DNA of 56,613 bases from positions 1 through 56,613 of the IMG/VR virus record IMGVR_UViG_3300036900_000166. One strand, 5' to 3'. Shown here one piece after another: positions 33,907-43,205 of this stretch; the stretch's first letter is position 1; each line of letters begins with the position of its first letter. The position numbers were made by a program, and so were the translations under genes. The notes under the pieces were generated by a model. The model ran no database searches, was not told the DNA's origin, and saw nothing but the letters and a program-made list of their open reading frames with translations. Origin of the DNA: a virus.

Positions 33907-34758
33907 ATGCCACTGCTCAGACCTTGTGACGATTCCGTAAATTGCCCTGACGATTTTGTCGGCAATTTCAGTTCCGAGGCTGACGACACGCTGGACTTTA
34001 TATCCAGGAAGTACGCACCCGCGCCACCCAAGATAAACAACCTGTGGACGGCCATTGGTTGCGGAACGACCTTCACCAGCACCATTTCACAGGCCGACGC
34101 TGACCAACAAGCAGCAGCGGTAATCGCCCTTTGCACACAGCAGAACTGCCAAGGGGTATGTAACAACAACCCGACCTTCTGCAACACCCCACAATCGGGG
34201 TGCGCTTCATGTCCAGATGGCACACAGACCTGTTTTAGTGTGGCGGCGGGGGTGTTCTGTGGGTATGCGAATCAGGCATCAGCCGACTCCGCAGCACTCC
34301 TGTTTGCCGTAAGGCAGGCAAGGCTTAATCCTGTTTGCCTGTCGCCACTAACAAAATGCACTTGTGTCGGAAACGGTTACTCATCGACCATTACTAGCAC
34401 CCTTCCGGTTACGTGGACTTTGGTGGATGGGTCATTGCCACCGGGGTTGACCTTTGGTGGTGGAACCGGATCTTCCACCACGATTTCGGGTATTCCAACA
34501 TCATCGGGGACGTACACGTTCCAAATCGAAGCCCATAACCAATTCGGGTTCTTCAACGTCAAAACCTATTCCATTGTGGTCCTTGAGATTGTGACCCCAT
34601 CACCGTTGCCACCATACACCGTTGGCGTCCCGTATGGCCCTGTTCAGCTTCAGGCGGTGGGTGGTTCAGGCAATTACCAGTGGAAGATTTCCAGTGGTTC
34701 TCTGCCATCAGGACTCACGATGGACATTAACGGCCTTATCTCGGGCACACCCACGTAA
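33907..34758 (+). CDS. Cys-rich protein with Ig-like (He_PIG) domains (283 aa)
   Basis: Residues 1-150 are Cys-rich with pairs such as CGTTF, CQGVCNNN, CASCPDGTQTC and CTCVG. Then a putative Ig unit (LPPGLTFGGGTGSSTTISG, SSGTYTFQIEAHNQFG, residues 175-217). A second He_PIG unit begins (YTVGVPYGPVQLQAVGGSG) but the protein stops at GLISGTPT, before the strands that complete the fold. Either the last unit is truncated or it finishes with another chain. The stop overlaps the next ATG by 1 bp. Confidence 0.65.
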   Translation: MPLLRPCDDSVNCPDDFVGNFSSEADDTLDFISRKYAPAPPKINNLWTAIGCGTTFTSTISQADADQQAAAVIALCTQQNCQGVCNNNPTFCNTPQSGCASCPDGTQTCFSVAAGVFCGYANQASADSAALLFAVRQARLNPVCLSPLTKCTCVGNGYSSTITSTLPVTWTLVDGSLPPGLTFGGGTGSSTTISGIPTSSGTYTFQIEAHNQFGFFNVKTYSIVVLEIVTPSPLPPYTVGVPYGPVQLQAVGGSGNYQWKISSGSLPSGLTMDINGLISGTPT

Positions 34759-37190
34759 TGGCATCCGACGTACGCATCACCACGGGTCAGAGTGCCTTTG
34801 ATTACGGGGTCGATTCGTCGCGTGTCCCACTCATCCAGTCGCAAGGCAACCCCAACGGACTCCAGAGAACCGCCCTTGCATGGCTGGTCAACGGCACGAC
34901 CAGAGGTGGCGGAATCACCCCGAGGTTCGGCCAAATCCCCCTTTGCAGGGTGCATGATGGAAGCGCGATTTACCAAGGCGGACTCCTCTATGACAACTCG
35001 CTCTTTGGTGGAAATCCGTACCTGATGCTCTCCATTGGTGGGAGGATGTACCAAGTGCGGGTGGACACGGACAACTCCGTGGTCGATGTTACTGGGTCTT
35101 TCCAAGACCCTGCCACCACCGAAAAAGCTTACTTCACCCAAGGAGAGCAATTCATGGTGAAGCAGGCAGGAGACGGGGTGACGCTTCCATTGTTCTGGGA
35201 TGGGTTTACGCTGCGACGGTCCAACGGTGCCAACTTCAACCAAGGCACCACCAATGCCGGATTTGTGGTTCCCGCTGTGGGCACGGGAGTGCTTGTGACC
35301 CTAAACTCCCCCTTCACTGGTCCAGTTAACCAAGTGCTTCAGTTGTGGGACTCTGCTACACCTGGACATTTCCTTAAGTTCATTCAGGTGGTGCCGGGAA
35401 ACTTTATCACGATTAAGAACATCGCCTCTTCTGCGGGTATTGTGGTAACGGCTGGAACTGCTGCAAAGCTTTCTTCTGACGGTTCAACGGTGGGTGTGTT
35501 CTTGGCTGATTTCACCACTCCCGCCGTGGGTGCCACCGTAAACGTTAAGATCACCCCGGAATATTCTGGAACAATCCCAGAGAACATCACGATTCAAGGC
35601 GCATCATTTCAGGTCACAGCTACGGGGGCAGCGGCACCCGGAGCCAACCAAATTTACTTGGTTCTGTTGGCCGACACCACGCCAACATCGGTCGGTGACA
35701 CCATCGCTGCCGGTACGATCGCCTATGCCACTCGTGAGCTTCCAGCGGCACAGTCGATGGTCTATTACATGGGACGGTTGTGGTACTCCCAGAACCGCAA
35801 ATGCACAGCAGGGGACATCGTGGGTGGACCTTCTGGCACAGTTGAATACCAACTCTCCGACGCAATCCTCAAGGTGACCGAGAACCCCCTTGCGCTTGCC
35901 GGCGACGGTTTCACGGTGCCGGGACAGGCGGGGAACATTCGCGCCTTGAGCTATCCCATCGCTTTGGACACGGCTTTGGGTCAGGGACCACTATTCATCT
36001 TCACCACCAAGCAGATTTATTCCCTCACAGTGCCAGTGACACGCAAAGACTGGATCGCCGCCGACTCCAACAATCAACCCCTTCAAAGGGTGGTGATGAG
36101 GACCAACGGAACTGTGTCCGACCGAAGCGTGGTGGCCATCAACGGAGACCTATTCTTTCAATCCTTGGACCCTGCCATACGGTCGTTCTTCATGGCCCTT
36201 CGTTATTTCGGATCGTCGTGGGCCAATCCGCCCATCAGCAACAACATCAACCGCGCCTTGGACAACCAAGACCGTGGGCTGATGCATATGTGCAGCGGCA
36301 TGGAGTTTGGTGAGCGGGTCTACCAGACCATTCTCCCCTTCCAAACGACCGTAGGCGTTGCTTTCAAAGCCTTGGCGGTGCTCGACACCGACCCGGTTTC
36401 CACCTTGCAAGACCAGAAACAACCCGTGTGGGAAGGTATTAGCACTGGACTCAACATCTTGCAGGTATTCTCGGGTGACTTTGGTGGGCTTGAACGTGCC
36501 TTTGCGGTGGTCCAAAGCGAAATAGACGGGTCGATTTGGGTGTGGGAACTGTCCAGCAGCGCCAAGTTCAATGGCACACCGGACCAGGATAACCGCACAG
36601 AGTTCTTCTTTGAAACGCCTTCCTTCGATTTCAGTGAGTATTCCCGTGAAGCTGGTGGCGGGTCGTTTGAACTCAAGGAAATCGACGGGCTGGACCTGTG
36701 GTTGGACCGCGTGTTTGGTGATGTGCTCATCAAGGTTCAGTTCCGACCCGACGAGGACCAATGCTGGTACGATTGGGACACCACCGAGATTTGTTCAGGT
36801 CGAACGTGCGCCGAAGATGTGAACACCCCCGCGTGCTACCCCATCACACCCAAGACCGAGGGTTACCGGATGCCGATAAGCTTCCCCAAGCCGACCAATC
36901 CGGTGTGTTCAGTGGGCAACCCTCGTCCGGTGACGTGGGGTGGCAAGTTCCAACTCAAGTTCACCATCAAGGGGTGGTGCCGCGTGCGCGGGTTTGAGTT
37001 TCACTGCTTGGCCAAGAACAAGTCACCGAATTACAACCAGATTTGCACGGATGACTTCAGGCCCAAGGTCAGGCGACAAATCATACCGACCCCACCAACT
37101 CCACCACCCACCAATGGAGAGGTGTTGGGCGATCCGAACACGGGGGACATTTTTGGAGACGGCAGTGGTGGAGAACTCGGAATTCCTTAA
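34758..37190 (+). CDS. Tail nozzle-like structural protein (810 aa)
   Basis: Long beta-rich protein with an N-terminal segment PRFGQIPLCRVHDGSAIYQ, repeats around YFTQGEQFMVKQAGDG and QSMVYYMGRLWYSQN, and a C-terminal Cys-rich domain (DEDQCWYDWDTTEICSG onwards). Size and outline fit the beta-propeller nozzle proteins of short-tailed phages (T7 gp12-like), as inference. The last 35 residues are a Pro/Gly linker. One of the largest virion proteins here; likely part of the tail tip or portal-proximal tail. Confidence 0.55.
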   Translation: MASDVRITTGQSAFDYGVDSSRVPLIQSQGNPNGLQRTALAWLVNGTTRGGGITPRFGQIPLCRVHDGSAIYQGGLLYDNSLFGGNPYLMLSIGGRMYQVRVDTDNSVVDVTGSFQDPATTEKAYFTQGEQFMVKQAGDGVTLPLFWDGFTLRRSNGANFNQGTTNAGFVVPAVGTGVLVTLNSPFTGPVNQVLQLWDSATPGHFLKFIQVVPGNFITIKNIASSAGIVVTAGTAAKLSSDGSTVGVFLADFTTPAVGATVNVKITPEYSGTIPENITIQGASFQVTATGAAAPGANQIYLVLLADTTPTSVGDTIAAGTIAYATRELPAAQSMVYYMGRLWYSQNRKCTAGDIVGGPSGTVEYQLSDAILKVTENPLALAGDGFTVPGQAGNIRALSYPIALDTALGQGPLFIFTTKQIYSLTVPVTRKDWIAADSNNQPLQRVVMRTNGTVSDRSVVAINGDLFFQSLDPAIRSFFMALRYFGSSWANPPISNNINRALDNQDRGLMHMCSGMEFGERVYQTILPFQTTVGVAFKALAVLDTDPVSTLQDQKQPVWEGISTGLNILQVFSGDFGGLERAFAVVQSEIDGSIWVWELSSSAKFNGTPDQDNRTEFFFETPSFDFSEYSREAGGGSFELKEIDGLDLWLDRVFGDVLIKVQFRPDEDQCWYDWDTTEICSGRTCAEDVNTPACYPITPKTEGYRMPISFPKPTNPVCSVGNPRPVTWGGKFQLKFTIKGWCRVRGFEFHCLAKNKSPNYNQICTDDFRPKVRRQIIPTPPTPPPTNGEVLGDPNTGDIFGDGSGGELGIP

Positions 37191-37192
37191 TT

Positions 37193-38332
37193 ATGAGAAA
37201 GCTTTTGTTGCTGATGCTAGTTGCGGTTGGACTTCCGGCAAGTGCTGCCACCATCAAGTTCTTCACCGATTATCCGAACTCAGTCCCCGTGGGTTCCGAC
37301 TTCTTTGTGTTTCAGCGGAACCAAAGCTACATCAACGCTTCGGTGTCACAGGTCAAAGGGGATTGGTTCAACAACCCGGTGTTCACCGGGGTCGTGACGG
37401 GGATCACCAACATCAGCTTCATCACGGTGTCGTCCACTACGAACATAAACCAGTTTGACTTCACAACGAACCTGTTCGTGAACAATTCGTACTTTACGAA
37501 CGTGACGATTGAGCAACCGGGAGGGCTCACCAACCTGAACCTCAACCCAAAGACAGTGATGTATGCCGATGTCAACGACGCTGAAGCCAGCATTCCAAAT
37601 GCTTCGGGTGTGCTGACAAACGACGGTGCTGGTGGAATCGGGTTCAACAACAAGATCGTTTTGGACGAGATTGATGCCTTGAATTTCTTCCCGACCAACT
37701 TCTTCACCGGGCTCACTAATTATTCAGTGTTGGGAACGGATGCCAACGGACTGCTCACGCTTGGAAGCAGCACGACCAACCTAACGGTGACCAACCTGAC
37801 CGTCACAACCATTTACGCATCCACCAACTTCAGCACAAACTCGTTCTTTGTTTCCGGCAAGGGGAACACGCTGATCATCACAAACACGTTATTTGTGACC
37901 AACGGGATTAGTGCGTTGAACCTCAATCCGAACCAGTTTGTGGCGAGCGACGCCAATGATAAACTGGTCTCCACGCTGAACGGCAACACTCTTACCAATC
38001 TTCTCCTTTCAGCAATAGTTTCGCCAACCAACGGAGTGTCCACGGCAAGCTCGATTGATTTTTCACTTTCAGAGGCTTTGACCAACGTTGCTGGGGCTGT
38101 TTCTCAAACCTCGTTCATAAACGCCAACCCAACCAACATAAATCACGCGATCCGGTATTACGTGAATCGCACCGGCAGCGACCAGACGATCACGGTGGGA
38201 GCATGGGAAACGGACAGTGCGAGACAAACGCCAACGACTTATATCAACACCAACAACACCACATTGGCGCTCATGTATAGCGTTTATTTCGGTCAGTTCA
38301 CCAATGTTACAGCTTACAAGACTTTCAGATGA
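37193..38332 (+). CDS. Exported fibre-like protein (379 aa)
   Basis: Signal peptide MRKLLLLMLVAVGLPASA, then a Thr/Asn/Phe-rich beta fibre pattern with many short TN-x-T steps (VTNLTVTTIYAS, ITNTLFVTNGIS) and conserved LNLNPN-type turns at two places (NLNLNPKTVMYADVNDAEA and LNLNPNQFVASDANDKL), suggesting internal duplication. The C-terminus is compact. A fibre-like protein with a signal peptide; overlaps the next gene by 4 bp. Confidence 0.6.
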   Translation: MRKLLLLMLVAVGLPASAATIKFFTDYPNSVPVGSDFFVFQRNQSYINASVSQVKGDWFNNPVFTGVVTGITNISFITVSSTTNINQFDFTTNLFVNNSYFTNVTIEQPGGLTNLNLNPKTVMYADVNDAEASIPNASGVLTNDGAGGIGFNNKIVLDEIDALNFFPTNFFTGLTNYSVLGTDANGLLTLGSSTTNLTVTNLTVTTIYASTNFSTNSFFVSGKGNTLIITNTLFVTNGISALNLNPNQFVASDANDKLVSTLNGNTLTNLLLSAIVSPTNGVSTASSIDFSLSEALTNVAGAVSQTSFINANPTNINHAIRYYVNRTGSDQTITVGAWETDSARQTPTTYINTNNTTLALMYSVYFGQFTNVTAYKTFR

Positions 38333-39141
38333 GGCTTTTGATATTCCTTTTGTCAGCGAGTGTCTGTTTCGGCCAGTTGACCATGCAGCAGATGCAGCCG
38401 TTTTTTAATGGTTCCCAATCGGCACCACAGACCCCATGCCAGATTGCGCTCGGCACTGGGTTTCCGACCAACATAACCGGATACCCGGCCTATGGATGGT
38501 GGGTTTCGGGGTGCTACTCAACTAATGCGGGGGTAGCAACACTGCACGATTACTCTGAATTGGGATTGGATTTAACAATGGTGGCCGCTGGGCTTTCACC
38601 CATAGGCGGAAGTGGGTCGTGGAACGGATTTAAGGATGTTCTTTTTGGAACTCCAAACGTGAACACATTGACCAACAAAACCGCCACCATTTGGATTCCT
38701 GCTGGCAATTTGGCGGAGTTCTGGTGCGTTATGGCGTTTACCAACGTGGCGGGTCAGCTTTGGCTGTTTCACGATGTAAGCGCAACCGGAACTGGTTTAG
38801 CCGCAGAGAACGACAGATTCTCAGGGGCCAAAATGAGTCTGGTCAATAATGCCAACGCAACCGAAGTTTTTGCTGGTGGCACCAACAAGTACATGGTGTT
38901 TAATTTTGTCTACACTTCCGGTGCCAATGCCACGATTTATACCAACAATGTTCAAGGTGTTAATGTAAACATCGGCGGAAACGACACCATGACGAGTTTC
39001 AGGCTTGGAGGTGGGCCAAGTGGAAACAATCCTCTCATTTTCAGCTTCTTGGAGGGGGGCTGGTTCAGAACCAACTTAACCGCCGCTGGAAGGCTTGCTC
39101 TGTATCAATACTGCACCAACAAATACGCGCTCCCCCCATGA
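38329..39141 (+). CDS. Exported lectin-like protein (270 aa)
   Basis: Signal peptide MRLLIFLLSASVCFGQ, then a beta-rich domain with KTATIWIPAGNLAEFWCVMAF near residue 116 and a typical terminal helix LTAAGRLALYQYCTNKY. The pattern resembles a concanavalin-like jelly roll. ATGA coupling to the neighbours on both sides. Confidence 0.6.
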   Translation: MRLLIFLLSASVCFGQLTMQQMQPFFNGSQSAPQTPCQIALGTGFPTNITGYPAYGWWVSGCYSTNAGVATLHDYSELGLDLTMVAAGLSPIGGSGSWNGFKDVLFGTPNVNTLTNKTATIWIPAGNLAEFWCVMAFTNVAGQLWLFHDVSATGTGLAAENDRFSGAKMSLVNNANATEVFAGGTNKYMVFNFVYTSGANATIYTNNVQGVNVNIGGNDTMTSFRLGGGPSGNNPLIFSFLEGGWFRTNLTAAGRLALYQYCTNKYALPP

Positions 39142-39245
39142 TCACCCGTCACTTCTGGTTGTTCTGTCTGGTGCCTTTGGTGGTGCCACTGTGGATCTTG
39201 GCTGGACCGTGGCCGGTGCTGTGCTGGCAATGCTTCATTAAATGA
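39138..39245 (+). CDS. Very short membrane peptide (35 aa)
   Basis: A 35-codon frame between two longer genes: ATG overlaps the previous stop, and its TGA ends one base before the next start. The product is almost entirely hydrophobic (FWLFCLVPLVVPLWILAGPW), so it would be a single membrane helix with a Trp/Cys tail. The exact fit supports a real gene of unknown role. Confidence 0.5.
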   Translation: MITRHFWLFCLVPLVVPLWILAGPWPVLCWQCFIK

Positions 39246-39246
39246 T

Positions 39247-40017
39247 ATGGGCTGCTCCAAACAACTCAGCCTCTCGCCAGCAGCACCAGCAGGAGCACAC
39301 TTGTCATTTTATTGGACGATGGATGAGGGTGGCGGTGCTTCCAGGGTGGATTCCACGGTGGGGCTTGCGTGGCCGACAAAGTTTGGATCATTGGCTGCTG
39401 CCGGCTTATTCTCAAACGGAATCGGGTTAAGCCGACCTCTCATCATTAACCAGAATCCGGGGCTTGAAATAACAACTGGAGCCATCACTATCAACCAAGC
39501 CACATCCACTGGGATTTCGGTGTGGTTCTGGCTAAAGATAACCGATTTCGGTTCAGCTGGATCGTCGGGTCGTTACAACATGGACACATCCGACCCGATG
39601 CACACCAACCGTTTCCGCGCTTTGTGGGGATTCACCGATGCCACTACCGGGTCAATCGAAGTGGGCCACACCAACGACACCGACGACGTGTTTGCCGACA
39701 CCCCAAACCTTGCATGGGTACTCAATTCGTGGCACATGGTCGTCATTACCTACAACAAAACGGCTCAAACACTAAACATCTACATTGACGGGGCGATATC
39801 AGCTACAGCCCCGGACGCATTTACATATCCAGACCTCACCAACACCGACATGATTTTGGATGACACCTCTTTTGGAAGCATTCTCGAAACCGCCGTGGTT
39901 GATGAGCTTGGCATGTGCCTTGGAGGTGTGCTTACGCAAGCCCAAATCACCGCTCTTTACAACGGTGGCGCTGGCGTCACTTGGCCGAACATCACCCCGA
40001 TTGTGCCATACCCATGA
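39247..40017 (+). CDS. LamG-domain protein 2 (256 aa)
   Basis: Second jelly-roll protein: LSFYWTMDEGGGASRVDSTV near residue 20, GISVWFWLKI near 90, NSWHMVVITYNKTAQTLNIY near 160 and the closing VVDELGMCLGGVLTQAQI near 219. A Cys at residue 3 follows the start without a signal sequence. Comparable in plan with the protein at 26713 but divergent in sequence. Probably binds surface glycans. Confidence 0.7.
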   Translation: MGCSKQLSLSPAAPAGAHLSFYWTMDEGGGASRVDSTVGLAWPTKFGSLAAAGLFSNGIGLSRPLIINQNPGLEITTGAITINQATSTGISVWFWLKITDFGSAGSSGRYNMDTSDPMHTNRFRALWGFTDATTGSIEVGHTNDTDDVFADTPNLAWVLNSWHMVVITYNKTAQTLNIYIDGAISATAPDAFTYPDLTNTDMILDDTSFGSILETAVVDELGMCLGGVLTQAQITALYNGGAGVTWPNITPIVPYP

Positions 40018-41129
40018 ACTTCACAGTCCAAGTAATTGATACCGAGTGCGAACAAGCTGACCAAAGCTTTTTCGTGCCACGTATCGCCATGCAGACCAAA
40101 TCCACCACCCAATTTGCTCAGCTTTACGGGTACAGTGAGTTTGTCGCTTCAAAGCCACCCAAGAAGTACCGCAAGGCGACCGTTTCAGGAACAGCCGTGC
40201 GGGTGGCGTTCACGGGGGAAGAAACACCACAGCAATGTGGTGGGGCACAGTACACTTGGAGTGGGTTCGGAGAGGTGGACTTTAAAGGTGTTCAAACAGC
40301 CAGCTACAGCAAGAAATTCTATGCTCAATGCTCCAAACAGTATTGGCCGTTTGTGCCACTCCAACTCAACCCATTCGCATCGCTTCCGAGCGATAAAGGA
40401 TTTGCAGTTCAGTTTGTTGGATATTGTTGGCCAGCAGATCCACTTAGTTGTGCAACGTGCGACCCGAATGTAGCTGCTTGGCCGTTCTTGGGTGACCAAA
40501 CCACTAATGTCCTTGGTATAGACCTTGCGGCATTTCGCCACGCCACCAATACTCCGGTTCTCACCGGAACGACTTTCACTGCGATCAACACGTTTGCCGG
40601 GTTCTTTGGACTTTCAGCACCACCACACACGGCGATTCCAAGCGGACACCACTACACATTGACCATTGGTGGCACAAACTACGACGCCGAATCGGCTTTT
40701 GTGGACCCTCCAGTGTCATTCCCCATCATGTTCATTGCGGGGTTTGGGGCACCGTACGTCGTGTTCACCGACACCAATAACTACACAGCGGTGCTTTCTG
40801 AAGAATACACCGATGCTGATGCGTTGGCTAATGCCACGGTTGTGACCGGCACCGGAGCGACTGCCGCCACCACCCCAAGGACCACGGGATTCACGTCGGT
40901 TTTCACTTCGGTGGTGTTCACGTTATTCACATCCAACTTGATTGTTGGAAAAGATTATCTTGTAACCGTCGATATGTGGGAGCAAGGTCCGAATGTGAAT
41001 ACGCACACGCCCAAGCAATACGGGTTCACCGCCACCGACACCACGCACACGATAACTGACATCATTGCGACCCCTGCTGACTTCCACACCATCACGGTCA
41101 GAACCCCAACCATTGCCTTCTCGCCATGA
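40014..41129 (+). CDS. Structural protein with Cys-rich centre (371 aa)
   Basis: Beta-rich protein with paired cysteines (TPQQCGGAQY, QCSKQYW, CWPADPLSCATCDPN) in the first half and Thr/Asp-rich strands in the second. ATG at 40014 overlaps the previous stop; an in-frame start at 39915 is inside the upstream gene. Likely tail or baseplate component by position; family unknown. Confidence 0.6.
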   Translation: MNFTVQVIDTECEQADQSFFVPRIAMQTKSTTQFAQLYGYSEFVASKPPKKYRKATVSGTAVRVAFTGEETPQQCGGAQYTWSGFGEVDFKGVQTASYSKKFYAQCSKQYWPFVPLQLNPFASLPSDKGFAVQFVGYCWPADPLSCATCDPNVAAWPFLGDQTTNVLGIDLAAFRHATNTPVLTGTTFTAINTFAGFFGLSAPPHTAIPSGHHYTLTIGGTNYDAESAFVDPPVSFPIMFIAGFGAPYVVFTDTNNYTAVLSEEYTDADALANATVVTGTGATAATTPRTTGFTSVFTSVVFTLFTSNLIVGKDYLVTVDMWEQGPNVNTHTPKQYGFTATDTTHTITDIIATPADFHTITVRTPTIAFSP

Positions 41130-42202
41130 ACCGCCCCCGATTTTTAGACTTCCGTGTTCAGTTGGCCGCATACGCCCAAAGCGTTGGCTCACCACTTGGC
41201 ATCTGTATCGGCAACATCCCTGCTTTAACAGGCTTGGTTAATGTTGCCACCGAACGGCTCATCAGCGACCCTTTGGCCCCGGAAGAAGGGTGGTGGGGTG
41301 GGTGGGCCAAGTACGTGTTCAATGTGGACCCGACCAATGCGTTCATCGTTCTCCCAAGAGGCTTGGCACGGATCATCGTCCTCGACGTGAACACCTGCCC
41401 GGTGAAGCTCCAGAACGGGTTTTACGAGTTTCTCGACTACGGCACGGGACTTCAACCGAAGCCATGCAAGGAAAACGTCTGTAACGGGTTCACCCAAACC
41501 TATGACCGCGAAACTGTACCAACACTCGGTGTACTGGCATCGACGCCACAAATCATCCGCGTGTTCCCGGTTGATCCGCGTGATGCAGGGTCCACGGTCA
41601 TCATTCAAGGTACAGATCAAAACGGACAAACGGTTACCAGCACAGATGCGGTGACCAACCAAACCATCCTCGGGGAGGAAGTGACCCTGAACCTTCCTTT
41701 CGTGGATACGGTGAATCAATTCATGTCCTTCCCCAACATGGCTGGAATCACAGGAATTGAGAAGGACGCCACCTTCGGTCCTGTCACGTTCTTCCAAGTT
41801 GACCCCAACACGGGGTTTAGCTCGCCACTCTCGTCAATGGAACCAAGTGAAACCTCATCCTCGTATCGCCGTTATTACGTGGGCAACCTTCCCTGCCGAC
41901 CCGCTTGCACCACGGGCGGGGTGAGCCAAGTGACCGCGATGGCGAAACTGGAATACACTCCCATCCAAAGCGACCCCGACTATTTGGGAATTCCTTGCGT
42001 TCCCGCTTTGATTGCGGAGTGTGAAGCGTTGCGGTACGAAAGCATGGACAACATGAAGGCGCAGCAGATGGGCACAGCCAAGCACGCCAAAGCCCTTCAA
42101 CTTCTCTTTGGTCAACTCCAGCACTACATGGGCAACGAACGTCCCGCCGTGAGCGTGAACCTGTTTGGACCAAGGAGGAGTCTCAAGATGCAACCGATTT
42201 GA
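41126..42202 (+). CDS. Head-tail adaptor/tail accessory-like protein (358 aa)
   Basis: Contains GGWAKYVFNVDPTNAFIVLPRGLARIIVLDVNT near residues 58-92 (quoted here in parts: WAKYVFNVDPTN, PRGLARIIVLD), a pattern I associate with conserved virion proteins of uncultured phages. A C-terminal helical part (ECEALRYESMDNMKAQQMG) follows. Overlaps the previous gene by 4 bp. Role inferred only from position before the ejection-protein genes. Confidence 0.55.
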   Translation: MNRPRFLDFRVQLAAYAQSVGSPLGICIGNIPALTGLVNVATERLISDPLAPEEGWWGGWAKYVFNVDPTNAFIVLPRGLARIIVLDVNTCPVKLQNGFYEFLDYGTGLQPKPCKENVCNGFTQTYDRETVPTLGVLASTPQIIRVFPVDPRDAGSTVIIQGTDQNGQTVTSTDAVTNQTILGEEVTLNLPFVDTVNQFMSFPNMAGITGIEKDATFGPVTFFQVDPNTGFSSPLSSMEPSETSSSYRRYYVGNLPCRPACTTGGVSQVTAMAKLEYTPIQSDPDYLGIPCVPALIAECEALRYESMDNMKAQQMGTAKHAKALQLLFGQLQHYMGNERPAVSVNLFGPRRSLKMQPI

Positions 42203-42205
42203 CGT

Positions 42206-43204
42206 ATGCCGACTTCAACCGACTTCTCAACTCTTCCTACGTGGGCCACGGGTGCTCTTCAAACTGGTGGTGTGACCGTTCCAACTGCCCCAACAGGACC
42301 GACCCGCCAAACATCAGGTAACACTCTTTTAGACAACTGGAACACGCTGCTCAATGGAATGAGCGGTCGCACCCAGATGGCCGAACTCCAAGCCTCTCAG
42401 AACGCACAGAACAGTGGCACCAATGTCACGGGTCAAGCTGTGGGCAACAACTTGGCAGCGGCACCCGACCTGTCCTCGCTCACCAACCTCATCAACCAAT
42501 TAAACATTGGCGCACAGCAACAGGCCAACGCTGCAAGGATTCCGGGTGCTCCGGGGTTGGAAGCTCAGTCATCAGCCAACATCGGTTCAGAGCTTTCCGG
42601 GGTCATCCCACAGGATGTCATAACCCAACTTGCCCAACAAGCGGCGGAGCGCGGCGTGGCTATGGGCAGTCCGGGGAGCGACAACTCACAGTCATCGCTG
42701 CTCCGCTCGCTTGGGCTCACAAGCCTCGACTTGCAGCAGCTTGGCCAACAGAACCTCACCGCAGCGGACGCCCGAAATCCAGTGGCAAGACTGTTCGACC
42801 CGACATCACAACTCATCACCCCCGCACAACAAGGCTCACTCAACAACCAAGCAAACCAACTGGCCTTGGATTGGTACAGTGTCTTGCATCCCAATGTGGC
42901 TGGTGGGCGTGGTGGTGGAGGTGGACAACAGCAACAGCAGCAACCGACCGCACCCGACATGAGTTGGTTCCAAAGGGCGCTAACGTCAGCGGGTGGATTG
43001 AACCGTCCCATTGGTGTTCAACCTGTCGGACTTCCACCGGCCACGACCTACGACCCGAACAGCGTTTGGGACCCCAATTTCATTGCTGGAAACCCTGTTA
43101 TGGACACAGCTGCCGTGGATTATGCGGCACCGTCGTTCGACACAGCGGGGGCCAACTACGATCCATTTTCGGGGTACGACTTCGCGGATTTGAGTGGAGG
43201 CTAA
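42206..43204 (+). CDS. Gln/Asn-rich internal virion-like protein (332 aa)
   Basis: Low-complexity, Gln/Asn/Ala/Ser-rich protein with a Gly5-Gln6 run (GRGGGGGQQQQQQP near residue 235) and helical segments before it. Composition and place beside the two following genes suggest an internal or ejected virion protein. No enzymatic motif. Confidence 0.5.
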   Translation: MPTSTDFSTLPTWATGALQTGGVTVPTAPTGPTRQTSGNTLLDNWNTLLNGMSGRTQMAELQASQNAQNSGTNVTGQAVGNNLAAAPDLSSLTNLINQLNIGAQQQANAARIPGAPGLEAQSSANIGSELSGVIPQDVITQLAQQAAERGVAMGSPGSDNSQSSLLRSLGLTSLDLQQLGQQNLTAADARNPVARLFDPTSQLITPAQQGSLNNQANQLALDWYSVLHPNVAGGRGGGGGQQQQQQPTAPDMSWFQRALTSAGGLNRPIGVQPVGLPPATTYDPNSVWDPNFIAGNPVMDTAAVDYAAPSFDTAGANYDPFSGYDFADLSGG

Positions 43205-43205
43205 C

